From Bacillus timonensis (GTDB lineage Bacteria > Bacillota > Bacilli > Bacillales > Bacillaceae_L): a stretch of DNA of 64,000 bases. A program made the position numbers and the translations under genes. Every line of letters starts with the position of its first letter. The first letter of the stretch is position 1. The stretch covers positions 461,760-525,759 of the forward strand of contig NZ_HE610986.1 in the NCBI RefSeq assembly GCF_000285535.1. Direction: 5' to 3'. Shown one piece after another: positions 8,415-18,299 of this stretch. Below the pieces are notes generated by a model that had not been told where the DNA came from, did no database searches, and was given only the letters and a program-made list of their open reading frames with translations.

Positions 8415-9367
8415 TATTTAACACTCCTTGTAAGTCCATCGTATACTGTATTTACATTGTGACGATACATACCTAAATAGGTCCCTTCCTCTGTTCCCGC
8501 TTTACCCATTGCATCCGAGAAAAGCTCACCGCCTAATGTTACGTCTAAGCCCTTTTTTGCTGCGCCTTCAATAACTGCATTAATCGAGTTTTGATTGATG
8601 CTGGTTTCTACAAAGACTGAAGGTATCTTATTTTCAAGCAACAAATCCACTGTTGACTGAATGTCAGATATCCCGACCTCGTCTTCAGTACTTAGTCCTT
8701 GTAGGCCTACAACCTCAATGTCATACATGCGGCCGAAATATCCAAATGCATCATGTGCAGTGACAAGGACACGTTGTTCTTTTGGAATTTTCGACATTTT
8801 ACTTGTCGCTTCTGCCTTTAATTCATCTATTTTTTTGAAATATGCTTGCTTGTTTTCTTCGAAATAGCTAGCATTTTCAGGAGAATACTGTTTTAATTCT
8901 TCGGTTGCACTTTCTAATGCATCCTTCCAAATATCCAGGTCAAACCAAATATGTGGGTCGATTGCACCTCCTTCATCCTTCAATAGTCGCTCCTTACCGA
9001 TTGAGTCTCCGATTGCAAGTATCGGTTTTGATTCTCTTAGTTTCACGAATATCTCTCCCATTCTCCCTTCAAGGTTTAAGCCACTGTAAAAAATAATGTC
9101 TGCATTTTGGAGCTTTGAGATATCACCTTGTGTTGCTTGGTACAAATGCGGATCGACTCCTGGTCCCATCAGGCTTGTTACGTTTACACGGTCACCGCCT
9201 ATGATTTGCATCGGTTCACCAATTTGAGCAATCGTCGTGACAACTTCAATGGATTCATCTGTTGCCCCTTCAGTCGTTTGAGTTGTCGAATTAGCACATC
9301 CCATTAAAAACACGGTTATGACAAATCCTAAAACAAAGAATTCAAAAGCAGTTCTTCTTTTTTTCAC
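8414..9367 (-). CDS. mntA: Manganese-binding lipoprotein of the ABC importer, TroA/PsaA family
   Basis: Metal receptor of 317 residues anchored by an N-terminal lipid (signal then LMGC, Cys24). Cluster A-I metal-binding features are present: DPHLYQATQGDI, then DPHIWFDL with the second His, the long linking helix, and late acidic residues near GLDVTLGGELFSDAMG. It is the first gene of mntABCD and is expressed from a promoter overlapped by an MntR-like box. Zn(II) use cannot be excluded from sequence alone. Confidence 0.9.
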   Translation of the reverse strand: MKKRRTAFEFFVLGFVITVFLMGCANSTTQTTEGATDESIEVVTTIAQIGEPMQIIGGDRVNVTSLMGPGVDPHLYQATQGDISKLQNADIIFYSGLNLEGRMGEIFVKLRESKPILAIGDSIGKERLLKDEGGAIDPHIWFDLDIWKDALESATEELKQYSPENASYFEENKQAYFKKIDELKAEATSKMSKIPKEQRVLVTAHDAFGYFGRMYDIEVVGLQGLSTEDEVGISDIQSTVDLLLENKIPSVFVETSINQNSINAVIEGAAKKGLDVTLGGELFSDAMGKAGTEEGTYLGMYRHNVNTVYDGLTRSVK

Positions 9368-9397
9368 TTTTAATCCTCCTTGGTCTAATGAAGAAAT

Positions 9398-9500
9398 GTT
9401 GCTCTAGGGAAACTTTTTGAGTAAAAAAATTTATGGTTTTTTACAAGCGCTAAAATGTTTCCTTAAGGAAAGATTAATTCCTACAAGCAAGTCTTGTCAA
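9398..9500 (-). promoter_or_regulatory. mntA promoter with two MntR-type operators
   Basis: On the minus strand TTGACA (complement of 9495-9500) and TAATCT (complement of 9471-9476) are separated by 18 bases. A perfect palindrome TTTCCTTAAGGAAA (9458-9471) directly overlaps the -10, and a second, degenerate site TTGCTCTAGGGAAAC lies at 9399-9413 in the leader. Both resemble the published B. subtilis MntR boxes (TTTGCCTTAAGGAAAC type). Repression when Mn(II) is plentiful is inferred. Confidence 0.8.
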
Positions 9501-9583
9501 GTGTTTTTTAAAAAGACTAAAAATTCTTTTGATTAGGAACTACCTGTTGTACTTAAATTAGGTCTGATATGATACAACCTGAA

Positions 9584-9614
9584 AAAAGCCGATTTCCCCC
9601 TTAGGAAACCGGCA
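9584..9614 (-). terminator. Terminator of the bceAB transcript
   Basis: GCCGGTTTCC and GGAAATCGGC, read on the minus strand, form a stem around TAAGGG and are followed by TTTTTT. It lies just after the bceB stop and upstream of the mntA promoter. Confidence 0.8.
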
Positions 9615-9620
9615 CGCTTT

Positions 9621-11558
9621 CTACAATGCTTCTTTTATCAATTTTTTATAATACATCACCGATAGAATACCGAAGATAGAGTAGAGCAAGGTATAAAATA
9701 CCATGACGATGATCATCGGTGTCCATAGTTCGGTTCCGAAGAAGAACCAGCCAGATTTAACCGCAAAGTAGCTATGACACAATCCAACGATTAATGGAAT
9801 GCCGAAGTTAAACAATTGTTTTGCTTTGATTCCATTTACCAAATCATTTCTCGTGAATCCTAATTTTCGAAGAATGGTGTAATTCCCTTTTTCCTCTTCG
9901 CCTTCATCCATTTGTTTGAAATAGAGAATACAGCCAGATGTAATTAAGAAAGTTAATCCGAGAAATCCAACGATAAACATCATTAAGCCCATGTTCACTT
10001 TTTGCATCGTAAATGAATCGAGCTGTGATTCATGTCCTGCCCATTGTCCAAGGTCTAAATCATTAAAGATTTGATTCGCTTCTTTTAATTCTGAACGTTT
10101 CTCAATATCCACTCCGATATAGACAGGAAACTCATTTTCCACTTCTGGGTCAGCATCTGCAACTAATTGCTGATAAATCGAATCATCAATGACTGCAACA
10201 GGAAATCCGCCACCCGTTAACCGTAATGGAATCAAGCGTTTATTTTCATATTTTATAAAATTTAACTCGAACGATTTGGTTTTTCCGGACATTGTAAATG
10301 TACCTTCTTTAAAGGTAAAAAAGGCTTGTAAAGCTGCATTGCTATTGACGAACACAGAGTCATTTTCACCAACATCAATATCCTCAACAAATCGATCCGA
10401 TACAACCGTCATTGGAGCTGTAAGGTCCAGCATATCTGTTTGTTCGATTTCTAATACATTCGACAAATCGGTTTTCGCGGTCATCAACTCAATTTCTGTT
10501 CTCGTAAAGCCAATTTGCTTAGCGTCCAGCATCTCTGTAAATTGTTTCGCGCGTTCCTCATTTGGAATCGAAAAGTCATTCACCACAGCTTCTCCCGCTG
10601 CTTTTTCTGCTGAGTAATACGAAATATAGGTGAGTGATAACAATCCAAGTGATAAGGCGGATACAGTGGTAATCACGGTTAGCAACACCGAATTTGATTT
10701 CATTCGGAACATGATAGAGGATAAGGACAACACTTTATTGACCGACAGATATCCGTTATCCTTTTTACGAATCAGATTAAAAATAAACCGGATAGAACCC
10801 TTGTAAAAGAAATACGTTCCGATAATCACAGATGCTAGGATTACGACCATGATGGTAAACATTTGTTCCATCATCTTGAACTGACCAGAAAACAATTCCG
10901 TTGATAAATAGTAGCCAAAGATAATCAGTGCAAGCCCAAGTATCCCCATGATGACTTCGAGGACAGAGACCTTCCGTTTTCTATCTTCTGTTGTCGAAGT
11001 CGTATGAAACAAGGATAAAATTTGTTGCCTTTTAATAAACAACGCGTTCAACACCATGATAACAACATAAATGGCCACAAACACAATCACCGTTTGCACG
11101 AGTGCTTCCGTAGAAAAGCGAAGCCCCGCAACTTCTTCAATCCCAATGATTTTTAACAGAATCATCATGACGAGTTTAGACGAAACAAATCCAAGAAAAA
11201 TCCCAATCATCATCGAGCCGAAATACAGAATCATGTTTTCGACACTTAAAATCCAAAACGTTTTCCCTTTTGAGATTCCGACTAGTTGGAACAACCCAAT
11301 TTCCTTACCACGACGCTTAATAAATAAGGTATTGGCATAGACAAGGAAAACCATGACGATGCCGATTAACATGACGGACGCAGCTTTAATCGCGGCACCG
11401 CCTTTGACCGTACCCTCCATTTCATCCATAGAGGGGTCATACTGCAGCGTCACAAAAGCAAAATACAAAGCAACACTAAAAATAAGCGCAAACACATATA
11501 AATAATAGTTTTTGATGTTCTTTACTAGATTTCGAAAGATGAGGCTTTTAAAGCTCAT
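9621..11558 (-). CDS. bceB: BceB-type ABC transporter permease for antimicrobial-peptide resistance
   Basis: Large FtsX-superfamily permease, 645 residues. It has ten predicted membrane helices: four in the N-terminal half (first FtsX domain about 55-175), two flanking the centre, then an extracellular domain of roughly 200 residues (about 305-515) and a C-terminal FtsX group. This layout is specific to Bce-type peptide-detoxification exporters, which also signal to a partner kinase. It overlaps the ATPase gene by 4 bases and follows bceRS, a full module. The substrate (bacitracin, mersacidin, other) cannot be told; the symbol is by type, and yxdM or psdB are alternatives. Confidence 0.87.
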   Translation of the reverse strand: MSFKSLIFRNLVKNIKNYYLYVFALIFSVALYFAFVTLQYDPSMDEMEGTVKGGAAIKAASVMLIGIVMVFLVYANTLFIKRRGKEIGLFQLVGISKGKTFWILSVENMILYFGSMMIGIFLGFVSSKLVMMILLKIIGIEEVAGLRFSTEALVQTVIVFVAIYVVIMVLNALFIKRQQILSLFHTTSTTEDRKRKVSVLEVIMGILGLALIIFGYYLSTELFSGQFKMMEQMFTIMVVILASVIIGTYFFYKGSIRFIFNLIRKKDNGYLSVNKVLSLSSIMFRMKSNSVLLTVITTVSALSLGLLSLTYISYYSAEKAAGEAVVNDFSIPNEERAKQFTEMLDAKQIGFTRTEIELMTAKTDLSNVLEIEQTDMLDLTAPMTVVSDRFVEDIDVGENDSVFVNSNAALQAFFTFKEGTFTMSGKTKSFELNFIKYENKRLIPLRLTGGGFPVAVIDDSIYQQLVADADPEVENEFPVYIGVDIEKRSELKEANQIFNDLDLGQWAGHESQLDSFTMQKVNMGLMMFIVGFLGLTFLITSGCILYFKQMDEGEEEKGNYTILRKLGFTRNDLVNGIKAKQLFNFGIPLIVGLCHSYFAVKSGWFFFGTELWTPMIIVMVFYTLLYSIFGILSVMYYKKLIKEAL

Positions 11559-12310
11559 GCTCCCACCCCACCTAACACAGCTTGCGTCTTAATGATGTCG
11601 TTGAAAAATTCCTGTCTGCTCTCCTCACCACGATTTAATTTCGTGAAGATTTGTCCGTCCCTGATAAAAATGACGCGACTGCAGTAGCTGGCTGCTTGTG
11701 GGTCATGGGTAACCATCACTATCGTCGCTTCCCGTTTTTCGTTTAAGTCACTTAGTTTGTTAAGTAAATCTGAGGCAGATTTTGAATCGAGCGCCCCTGT
11801 TGGTTCATCCGCAAAAATAATACTTGGCTCATGAACGAAAGCACGTGCAGCCGATGTCCTTTGCTTTTGACCACCTGAGATTTCATTCGGATACTTATCC
11901 TTGACCTCAAAGATTCCTAATTCCTTTGCTACATCTTCAAACATGATTTGCGCAGCTCTAGGGGAAATTTTATTCACTGTCAGTGGTAGCATAATATTTT
12001 CTTTTACCGTTAGTGTATCTAATAGATGATATTCTTGAAAAATAAATCCAAGGTGACGTTTGCGAAACTCCGCAAGTTCCTTATCTTTCATGCTCGTGAA
12101 TTCCTTACCTTCTACCTTAATCGACCCTGAACTTACACGGTCAATCGATGAAAGGACATTAAGCAAGGTTGTTTTACCAGAGCCTGAAGGACCCATAATC
12201 CCCACAAACTCACCCTTTTTGACTTCAATATCAATTCCTTTTAACACATCTTGACGATTCCATTTATTTCCGTATGTTTTTATCAGTTTATTAGCCTCTA
12301 AAATATTCAA
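11555..12310 (-). CDS. bceA: BceA-type ABC transporter ATPase
   Basis: Cytoplasmic ATPase of 251 residues, MacB/LolD-like group. Motifs: [13 protein letters not shown]-loop [13 protein letters not shown], signature [13 protein letters not shown], Walker [14 protein letters not shown] and switch VMVTHD. TTG at 12310 is the start, with AAGGAGTGG just upstream. The 91-base gap after bceS holds the BceR-type operator, so bceAB can be induced separately from bceRS. Confidence 0.9.
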   Translation of the reverse strand: MNILEANKLIKTYGNKWNRQDVLKGIDIEVKKGEFVGIMGPSGSGKTTLLNVLSSIDRVSSGSIKVEGKEFTSMKDKELAEFRKRHLGFIFQEYHLLDTLTVKENIMLPLTVNKISPRAAQIMFEDVAKELGIFEVKDKYPNEISGGQKQRTSAARAFVHEPSIIFADEPTGALDSKSASDLLNKLSDLNEKREATIVMVTHDPQAASYCSRVIFIRDGQIFTKLNRGEESRQEFFNDIIKTQAVLGGVGA

Positions 12311-12383
12311 TCTTATCCACTCCTTATCTCTATCATAGACTCAGATTGGTATCTTTTCCTTCGAATCAACGAACAAAACATGA

Positions 12384-12411
12384 AAGCATGTGACACTTTT
12401 GTCACATGCTT
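12384..12411. promoter_or_regulatory. BceR-type operator upstream of bceA
   Basis: Perfect inverted repeat with 12-bp arms, AAGCATGTGACA and TGTCACATGCTT, around CTTT. Core TGTGACA-N4-TGTCACA closely matches the operator described for the B. subtilis bceA promoter. It overlaps the stop codon of bceS (12402-12404) and lies about 75-100 bases upstream of the bceA start. Confidence 0.88.
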
Positions 12412-13406
12412 GTGAGTGTAAGAAAATCATTTTTCTTTGGAAAGGTTAAGGTGAAAATCGTACCCTCTCCATAATTCGATTGGACATCGATTCGGACTTT
12501 TAACGGTTTGGCCGCATTCTTTGTTAGGTAGAGGCCCATGCCAGTTGCGGCATGATCCCGATGGTCAGTTGTAGATGTGAAGCCTTTTTCAAAAATCCGT
12601 GGAAGGTCTTTCTCCTTTATTCCACGCCCATAATCCTGGATCTCCAGGACAACTTGGCCATTTTTTTGATAGCTACGAATGGCGATATCGGCCTTTTCAC
12701 TGTACTTCACTGCATTGGTTATGAGTTGGCGTAAAATAAATTGTAGCCATTTTCCATCGGAGTATACCTCACTAGCCTTTAGCGACAAATCAAACCCGAT
12801 TCCTTTTTGAAAGCACCATGTTTTTAATGATTGGATTTCTGGAATCAGTAGTTTTTCCAAATCAATTTTTTCGATAAACAGGTCGTTTTCCATGAAAGGC
12901 AGCCGCCTCTGGTGCAATTGTTGGTCAAGAAGCAAGTGAACCCGAAGCCATTCAGACATGAGTTGTTCTTTTAACGTGTGGTCTTCCACTCGATCAATCA
13001 TTAATTTCATCGTCGTGAGTGGGGTCTTTACTTCATGAATCCAGGATAATAATTCATCTTTTTCCTGCTCGACACTTGTTACGTGACGGCTGATTTCCTT
13101 TTTATAAAAACGGTGTTGTCCAGAGATTGTGCTCTCTACCATTTTTTCAAAAGGGCTCTTTCCTTCTTTTAGACTATCCACACCGACATTCGGGTCCCAT
13201 TCCATTATATGGTTATAAAAAGAAACTTCTCGATTGTAACGAACGATCAAGAATAAAACGAAAATGATGAAAAAAACAAAGACTATATAGAGCATCGAAC
13301 GAAATGAAAGGGACGGATCAAGGTATCCAATCAGTAGAATTAACAGCTGGAAGGAGAAGAATAATAGAATCCAACTTCGTCGCTCGATTAAAAACTGTTT
13401 GATCAT
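12402..13406 (-). CDS. bceS: BceS-type intramembrane-sensing histidine kinase
   Basis: Sensor kinase of 334 residues. Two N-terminal membrane helices are separated by only a few residues, with no extracellular domain, which is the hallmark of this class; the stimulus comes through the cognate transporter. The phosphorylation site is in SWIHEVKTPLTTMK (His about 124). Catalytic boxes follow: N box QLITNAVKYS, G1 DYGRGI and G2 GMGLYL. It overlaps bceR by 4 bases. Its last codons lie in the operator for bceAB. Confidence 0.9.
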   Translation of the reverse strand: MIKQFLIERRSWILLFFSFQLLILLIGYLDPSLSFRSMLYIVFVFFIIFVLFLIVRYNREVSFYNHIMEWDPNVGVDSLKEGKSPFEKMVESTISGQHRFYKKEISRHVTSVEQEKDELLSWIHEVKTPLTTMKLMIDRVEDHTLKEQLMSEWLRVHLLLDQQLHQRRLPFMENDLFIEKIDLEKLLIPEIQSLKTWCFQKGIGFDLSLKASEVYSDGKWLQFILRQLITNAVKYSEKADIAIRSYQKNGQVVLEIQDYGRGIKEKDLPRIFEKGFTSTTDHRDHAATGMGLYLTKNAAKPLKVRIDVQSNYGEGTIFTLTFPKKNDFLTLTSM

Positions 13407-14095
13407 TCGTTTTCCTCTTCCCTCGCCATATAGCCTTGCCCGACTTTCGTTTCTATATATTGGCCAAGTCCAATTTCTTCGAGTCGTTTTCGGAGGCGAT
13501 TAACGTTCACGGTTAGCGTGTTGTCGCTCACAAACCGTTCGTCGTCCCATAAGCTTTTGATGAGCTCCTCGCGGCTGACGATTCGGTTCACATGTTCAAT
13601 TAGGATTTTTAATATGTACATTTCATTTTTCGTTAATTCTATGGTCCCAGCTTTATTTTGCACGGTATTTTTCACGTAATCAACAGAAGCGCCATTCCAA
13701 ATTTTTAAGTGAATTTGCTGCTCAAGGCTATAATTGTAGACCCGTCTCAGTACAGCTTGAATCTTCGCAATGAGGACATCGAAATGAAACGGCTTCTGGA
13801 CAAAGTCATCGGCACCAAGCTGCATCGACATTACCATATCAGTCGGATGGTCCCTTGATGACAGAAAAATAATCGGGACCTTGGAGTGCGTCCGAATCAT
13901 CCGACACCAGTGGAAGCCATCAAACTTCGGCAACTGAATATCGATGATAACCAGGTCTGGCTGAATCGCCGTAAACTCCTTCATCACATTGCTAAAATCC
14001 CGAATGCCATACACATCATACGACCATTGAGTCAACCGCTCCCGAATCTCGTTATATAATGTTACATCATCTTCAATCAACAAAATCTTAAACAC
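13403..14095 (-). CDS. bceR: BceR-type OmpR-family response regulator
   Basis: Response regulator of 230 residues. The receiver domain (1-120) has acidic pair EDD near residue 8, phospho-acceptor Asp in VIIDIQLPKFDG and Lys in FVQKPFHFD. An OmpR-type winged helix fills about 130-228 (ELTKNEMYILKILI, DNTLTVNVNRLRKRLE). It heads the bceRS-bceAB module and should bind the palindrome at 12384-12411 when phosphorylated. Confidence 0.9.
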   Translation of the reverse strand: MFKILLIEDDVTLYNEIRERLTQWSYDVYGIRDFSNVMKEFTAIQPDLVIIDIQLPKFDGFHWCRMIRTHSKVPIIFLSSRDHPTDMVMSMQLGADDFVQKPFHFDVLIAKIQAVLRRVYNYSLEQQIHLKIWNGASVDYVKNTVQNKAGTIELTKNEMYILKILIEHVNRIVSREELIKSLWDDERFVSDNTLTVNVNRLRKRLEEIGLGQYIETKVGQGYMAREEENE

Positions 14096-14315
14096 AGTAC
14101 CACCATTTCTTTCTGGGTAAAGGGTAACATCTCCGTCCCACTAATTTTTGGTAAGAAAACCTCGTAATCAGGTTCTACCTTTTGCATAAATCATACCATA
14201 AAATGCCAAAGGAGGCCTGAATAAATATGGATGTTGGCTGCTTATGAAAGGGTGTTTCCCTCTGGCCCCAGGCTTCTTAGGGAGGTTGTGGTTTGGGGCG
14301 GGTTTTGTCAGGGCT

Positions 14316-14404
14316 GAGCCAGGAGAACCGTCCCTGCGGTACCTGTTGTTGTGGGGTGGTTTTCGCCCCGGTGGAACCAGGAGAACCGTCCCTGCGGTAC
14401 CTGT
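14316..14404. repeat. Two tandem copies of a GAGAACCGTCCCTGCGGTACC repeat
   Basis: The unit AGGAGAACCGTCCCTGCGG occurs at about 14321-14339 and 14379-14397 with the same flanking GGTACCTGT, 58 bases apart. A third relative is at 25003-25033. The surrounding 200 bases between bceR and gerAC are G-rich and hold no gene. Units of this type are common in bacilli and resemble REP-like sequences. Confidence 0.75.
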
Positions 14405-14406
14405 GG

Positions 14407-15537
14407 TTACTTACTGGTTTCGTTGACTGTGCCCATGCCTTTGATTTCGACTTCTACGGATATGTTGATATTGGCTTGTGATAGTGCTTCGCCCCAGTTA
14501 TCTTGGACTTTTTTGAAATGTTCGTACTCATAGGCTCTGGCGTAGACTCCAAATCCGATTGGATCAATTTTATGACTTTGGATTTTCTTAAATAGTTTCT
14601 CATATTCCGATTTCAACCGTTCTTCAATGATTTCCTTGATTTTCTCTTCATTTGATTTCATATCCATGGATAATAGACTTTCAAGAATCAAAATGGACAT
14701 GGAGACTTTGACATCAAATGTAACCTTGTCCATATCGTACGATGTTTTAATTTTGGACTTCACATTTGTCACTTCAAAACTTAGGTCATGCTTATGAAAG
14801 ATCCCATCCTCTTTATCAGTCGGTATTGTGATGGTTGTGTAACTAATTGGGTGTTTCTGATTATTCTTTAAGAAGAGGAATAACGTGGATTCTGATAAAT
14901 CAAGAGAATCCACATATTTTCCTCGATCATTAAGTAACACGGTTCCTGTTACTTCAACCCGTTTATCCTTTTTCACATGAGATAAAGCTGGGGTCACTCC
15001 CTTATCATAAATCTCCGAATGAAGCAGTTGGAGAGTCCCTTTTGCCGTCCTTGTTCGTTTATGATTTTTATCGATGACATTCTTCAAATACATCACAAGA
15101 TACGCATTGCTTTTTGGCTCATAGTTGATAACGTCAGATACATTCCCTTCCACAACGACAACTCTTGTATTAAGCGAAAAATTACTGTTCCTGTACAAGG
15201 TGTCTAATATCGGAAACCAATCTTCATGTTCCACAACCTTTTTTCCCAATAAAAGGACCTGGATTTTCGCACCTGAAACCTCGCCACTTTCTACTGTATC
15301 AAAATACTTCTTAGAATCCCGTATCGTATCCGCTTTTGTCTGATATGTCTCCGTTTGAACCTTTGCCCCCTTATTAAATACTGGGCTGGACTCATAAAAG
15401 ATGAGGTTATTGTCTTCATCAAGATCAATCCCTAAAATGAAGACAATCGTCGTATCCTCTAAAGGAACTTGGTACCCACAACTAGTGAGCATCATTAAAA
15501 GTGGAAGGATCATAAAAATCTCGAACCAACGTTTCAT
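14407..15537 (-). CDS. gerAC: Spore germination lipoprotein, GerAC/Ger(x)C family
   Basis: C subunit of a germinant receptor, 376 residues. A signal peptide ends in lipobox LTSC (Cys20), which anchors it to the outer face of the spore inner membrane. N-terminal domain begins VFILGIDLDEDNN, and the C-terminal Ger(x)C domain includes KKIQSHKIDPIGFGVYARA, a strongly conserved motif. It is last in the gerA-type operon and overlaps gerAB by 4 bases. Germinant specificity is not predictable, so the symbol denotes family only. Confidence 0.9.
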   Translation of the reverse strand: MKRWFEIFMILPLLMMLTSCGYQVPLEDTTIVFILGIDLDEDNNLIFYESSPVFNKGAKVQTETYQTKADTIRDSKKYFDTVESGEVSGAKIQVLLLGKKVVEHEDWFPILDTLYRNSNFSLNTRVVVVEGNVSDVINYEPKSNAYLVMYLKNVIDKNHKRTRTAKGTLQLLHSEIYDKGVTPALSHVKKDKRVEVTGTVLLNDRGKYVDSLDLSESTLFLFLKNNQKHPISYTTITIPTDKEDGIFHKHDLSFEVTNVKSKIKTSYDMDKVTFDVKVSMSILILESLLSMDMKSNEEKIKEIIEERLKSEYEKLFKKIQSHKIDPIGFGVYARAYEYEHFKKVQDNWGEALSQANINISVEVEIKGMGTVNETSK

Positions 15538-16634
15538 TTCAAGCTCCTCCTTTTAAAAAGGCCACGTATGAGGATATATCCCCCTAAACAAACAGGGAAA
15601 GCGTACGTAAAGAGGAAACTTAGGGTCTCTAATTCCTTACGCCATATCAAACTAATATGTACGGAAGGAGGTAACAAAAACACGTAAATCACACTACATA
15701 CCAGTAACCAAAATAGCGGTTTTGTATGTTCCTCTTTACCAAATACCCAACTTGTACTAAACACAGATACAAACATAAGCGGGAGGACTTTTGTAGACAT
15801 CACAAATATATATAATGCGAACAATACAATCTCTAATCGTTCGATAAATGTAAGCTCAATGACCTTCAAGATGGTAATGGTTGGTTCATTAAACTTTGCA
15901 ATTTCATCAGGACTAAATACCACGAATGCCACAAGCGTAATCAACAAATAGGCAAACATTGTAATGGTATTCGCAATGACAATTCCAAGTGATGCGAACT
16001 CCTTCTTTTGTAAATAAGGATATAGGAAAAAGGCGATATCAAATCCAACATATGTAATAATGGTTATTTTTACAGTTTTAATGACAGGATACCAACCTTC
16101 TTTTAGTAAAGGAAGTAGATTTAGAAATTGGGCATTTTTTAAAGAAAACATATAAAAGAAAATAATCCAAATCGTCATAAAAAAAACGAATACCGAATAT
16201 CTGGCTAGAATTTGAATATTGTTACGGACCAATAAATATGATGGGATAGCTAACAAAATCACGAGTAATGTGATGGATGCTCGAGGTAAGACCCAAGCTT
16301 GTATAAACATCGCTTCAGTAATAAACGAGTAGAGGCCTAAAAGACCAAAATACACGGCCAAGATTACCCCACCCACTTTACCTACCCACTTACCAAAGTA
16401 ATATGTCAACACATCAAGAATCGTTCCATTCGGATGCTTTTTCATAATTTGAATAATAAGTAAACTAGTACCTGTTGCAATGAACCACCCTAAAATAATG
16501 CCAATCCACCCATCAGTCCCCGCCTTTTCCGCTAATTCTCGAGGTAAGGTAAGAACGCCAACCCCAATCTGTACACCATGAATTAATAAAATGAACTGGA
16601 GCAATGTGATTTGTTTCCCTTGAACATTCATCAT
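15534..16634 (-). CDS. gerAB: Spore germination receptor B subunit, endospore germination permease
   Basis: Amino-acid-transporter-like membrane subunit, 366 residues with about ten helices. The start region GVQIGVGVLTLPRELAEKAGTDGWIGIILGW is the classic GerAB/APC-superfamily opening. GerAB homologues contribute the germinant-binding site. ATGA overlap with gerAA and a 4-base overlap with gerAC show a tightly coupled operon. Confidence 0.92.
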   Translation of the reverse strand: MMNVQGKQITLLQFILLIHGVQIGVGVLTLPRELAEKAGTDGWIGIILGWFIATGTSLLIIQIMKKHPNGTILDVLTYYFGKWVGKVGGVILAVYFGLLGLYSFITEAMFIQAWVLPRASITLLVILLAIPSYLLVRNNIQILARYSVFVFFMTIWIIFFYMFSLKNAQFLNLLPLLKEGWYPVIKTVKITIITYVGFDIAFFLYPYLQKKEFASLGIVIANTITMFAYLLITLVAFVVFSPDEIAKFNEPTITILKVIELTFIERLEIVLFALYIFVMSTKVLPLMFVSVFSTSWVFGKEEHTKPLFWLLVCSVIYVFLLPPSVHISLIWRKELETLSFLFTYAFPVCLGGYILIRGLFKRRSLK

Positions 16635-18173
16635 TTTTTGTCACCCTTTGGACGACTAGAGTCGGCCCTTCTTAATTGAATGGCCATCGAACTAACCGGA
16701 CGTTTGAGGATAGACCATTGCGGGAATCGAATAAACAAATCCTTCCAGTCCTGAAATCGCAAGGGTGAAACTGGACTAGCATAGGAAATTCCAAGCGATT
16801 TTAACTCAATAAGATGGATGATTAATATCATTAAACCTACACTTAATCCAACAAAACCGAATAATGAGGCCATAATCATCATTGGAAAACGGATGAGCCT
16901 GACGGAGGCTCCCATTTGATAATTTGGGATAATAAAGGAAGCAACGGCTGTTAACGCGACAACAATGACCATAATATTGCTGACGATCCCTGCCTGTACT
17001 GCTGCCTGTCCAATGACAATACCTCCAACGATTCCGATGGTTTGCCCAATTTTTGCTGGTAATCGAATTCCAGCCTCACGTAGCATCTCCAGGGCAATCT
17101 CCATTATTAATGCTTCAATGAAAGGAGGAAATGGCACCTTTTCCCTCGACACCCCAATAGACATAAGCAGTTTCAATGGAATGACCTCGAAATGAAACGC
17201 AATAACCGCGATATACGTTGCCGGTAAAAAGATAGCCATAAAAAAACCCACATACCTTAACAGTCGGATAAAAGAAGCGACCAACCAACGTGCAGTATAA
17301 TCATCCATGCTTTTAAAAAAGGAAAAAAATTCGCTGGGGCCATTAAGACATTGGGTGCTCCATCCACCACTATCACAATTCTTCCCGCCAAAATTTCCAA
17401 AGCTGCAAAATCAGTACGCTCTGTTAAGTGAAATTGCGGGAATGGCGAATAGGGATTATCCTCAATATACTCTTGTAATACGACACAATTTGTAATACTA
17501 TCAACCTTCATTTTTTTAAGACGGGTTTCAAGTTCCTTAATCAAATCTGGGTCAGCAACATCATCTAAATATAAAAGGGAGACCTTTGTTTTCCCTCTCT
17601 CACCAATGATGCATTCTTTTATTTTCAAATTTTGATTCTTAATATGCTTTCGTAGAAGTGCAATATTTTTACTTCCAGACTCCGTAAATCCGATATGTTC
17701 TGCATACACAGAGGACTCAATCGGGGTATCTTCAATGGAACGTTCCGGCCATTTTCCAGTATCTAAAAGAAAAGACACTTGGGATTGTTCCACAAATAAG
17801 ACACTCTTCCCCTGTAAAATTCCGTCTGTGATTTGTGACCATGTATTTACTTCCTTGATTTGGCCAATTGATATCTTTGGTGTAGGATTCTCATTTTCCT
17901 GATCAACCTTGAATAACAATGGCCGTAACACATGCTCATTGATTATCGTAGGATCGGTGAGTTCATTGATATAGACGAGTGCAGCTTTTCCCTTTGTTTG
18001 GTTAATCACAAGGTTTGTTACAACCAAATCAGGCGTTTTATTGAAAATGCTTTGTATTTCAGCAAGATTCTCTTCTAGCTGCAAGCTAATCAGTTTCTCT
18101 TGAGGAGCTGAATTTTCATTACAATATGATGGCTGCTGCTGAATTTCCTTCTTATTTTTTTAAAAAAAGACAT
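16631..18173 (-). pseudogene. gerAA: Spore germination receptor A subunit, interrupted by two homopolymer frameshifts
   Basis: GerA/SpoVAF-family protein in three frame segments. ATG at 18173 (GGTGGG upstream) reads MSFFKK; adding one A to the seven-A run opposite 18155-18161 continues as NKKEIQQQPSYCNENSAPQEKLISLQL. The long N-domain then runs 18084 to about 17320. There six T bases (complement of 17315-17320) should be seven, giving NFFPFFKSMDDYTARW and the membrane domain to 16631. With both fixes the gene is 1,545 bases, 514 residues, normal for GerAA. Uncorrected, the frames 18084-17257 and 17308-16631 appear as separate genes. Receptor function would be lost if real. Confidence 0.82.
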
Positions 18174-18201
18174 ACTAAAACCCACCTACTATTTGATAGT
18201 T

Positions 18202-18231
18202 TAGTATGCGACAGAAACTGGAAAAACATGC
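18202..18231 (-). promoter_or_regulatory. Sigma-G-type promoter of the gerA operon
   Basis: On the minus strand GCATG (complement of 18227-18231) and CATACTA (complement of 18202-18208) are 18 bases apart, matching the sigma-G pattern GHATR-N18-CATNHTA. The gerAA ATG at 18173 follows with a short leader. Forespore expression of a germinant receptor is expected. Confidence 0.78.
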
Positions 18232-18262
18232 AAAAAAAGAACCGGGTGATTGCCCGGTTCTT
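18232..18262 (-). terminator. Terminator of the ZIP transporter gene
   Basis: AAGAACCGGG and CCCGGTTCTT form a perfect stem around GCAATCA on the minus strand, followed by TTTTTTT. It abuts the -35 of the gerA promoter. Confidence 0.9.
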
Positions 18263-18299
18263 CCTTGTAGTATATTTGTACTTTAGTGCTTCATGATGG

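Noticed and set aside
14244-14533. Three short plus-strand frames upstream of gerAC
   Set aside because: They overlap the GAGAACCGTCCC repeats and the 3' end of gerAC; their similar peptides come from the repeated DNA.
18171-18208. Inverted repeat CATACTAAA/TTTAGTATG that could hide the gerAA start codon
   Set aside because: One arm is the sigma-G -10 element and so would not be in the mRNA; the hairpin is likely coincidental.
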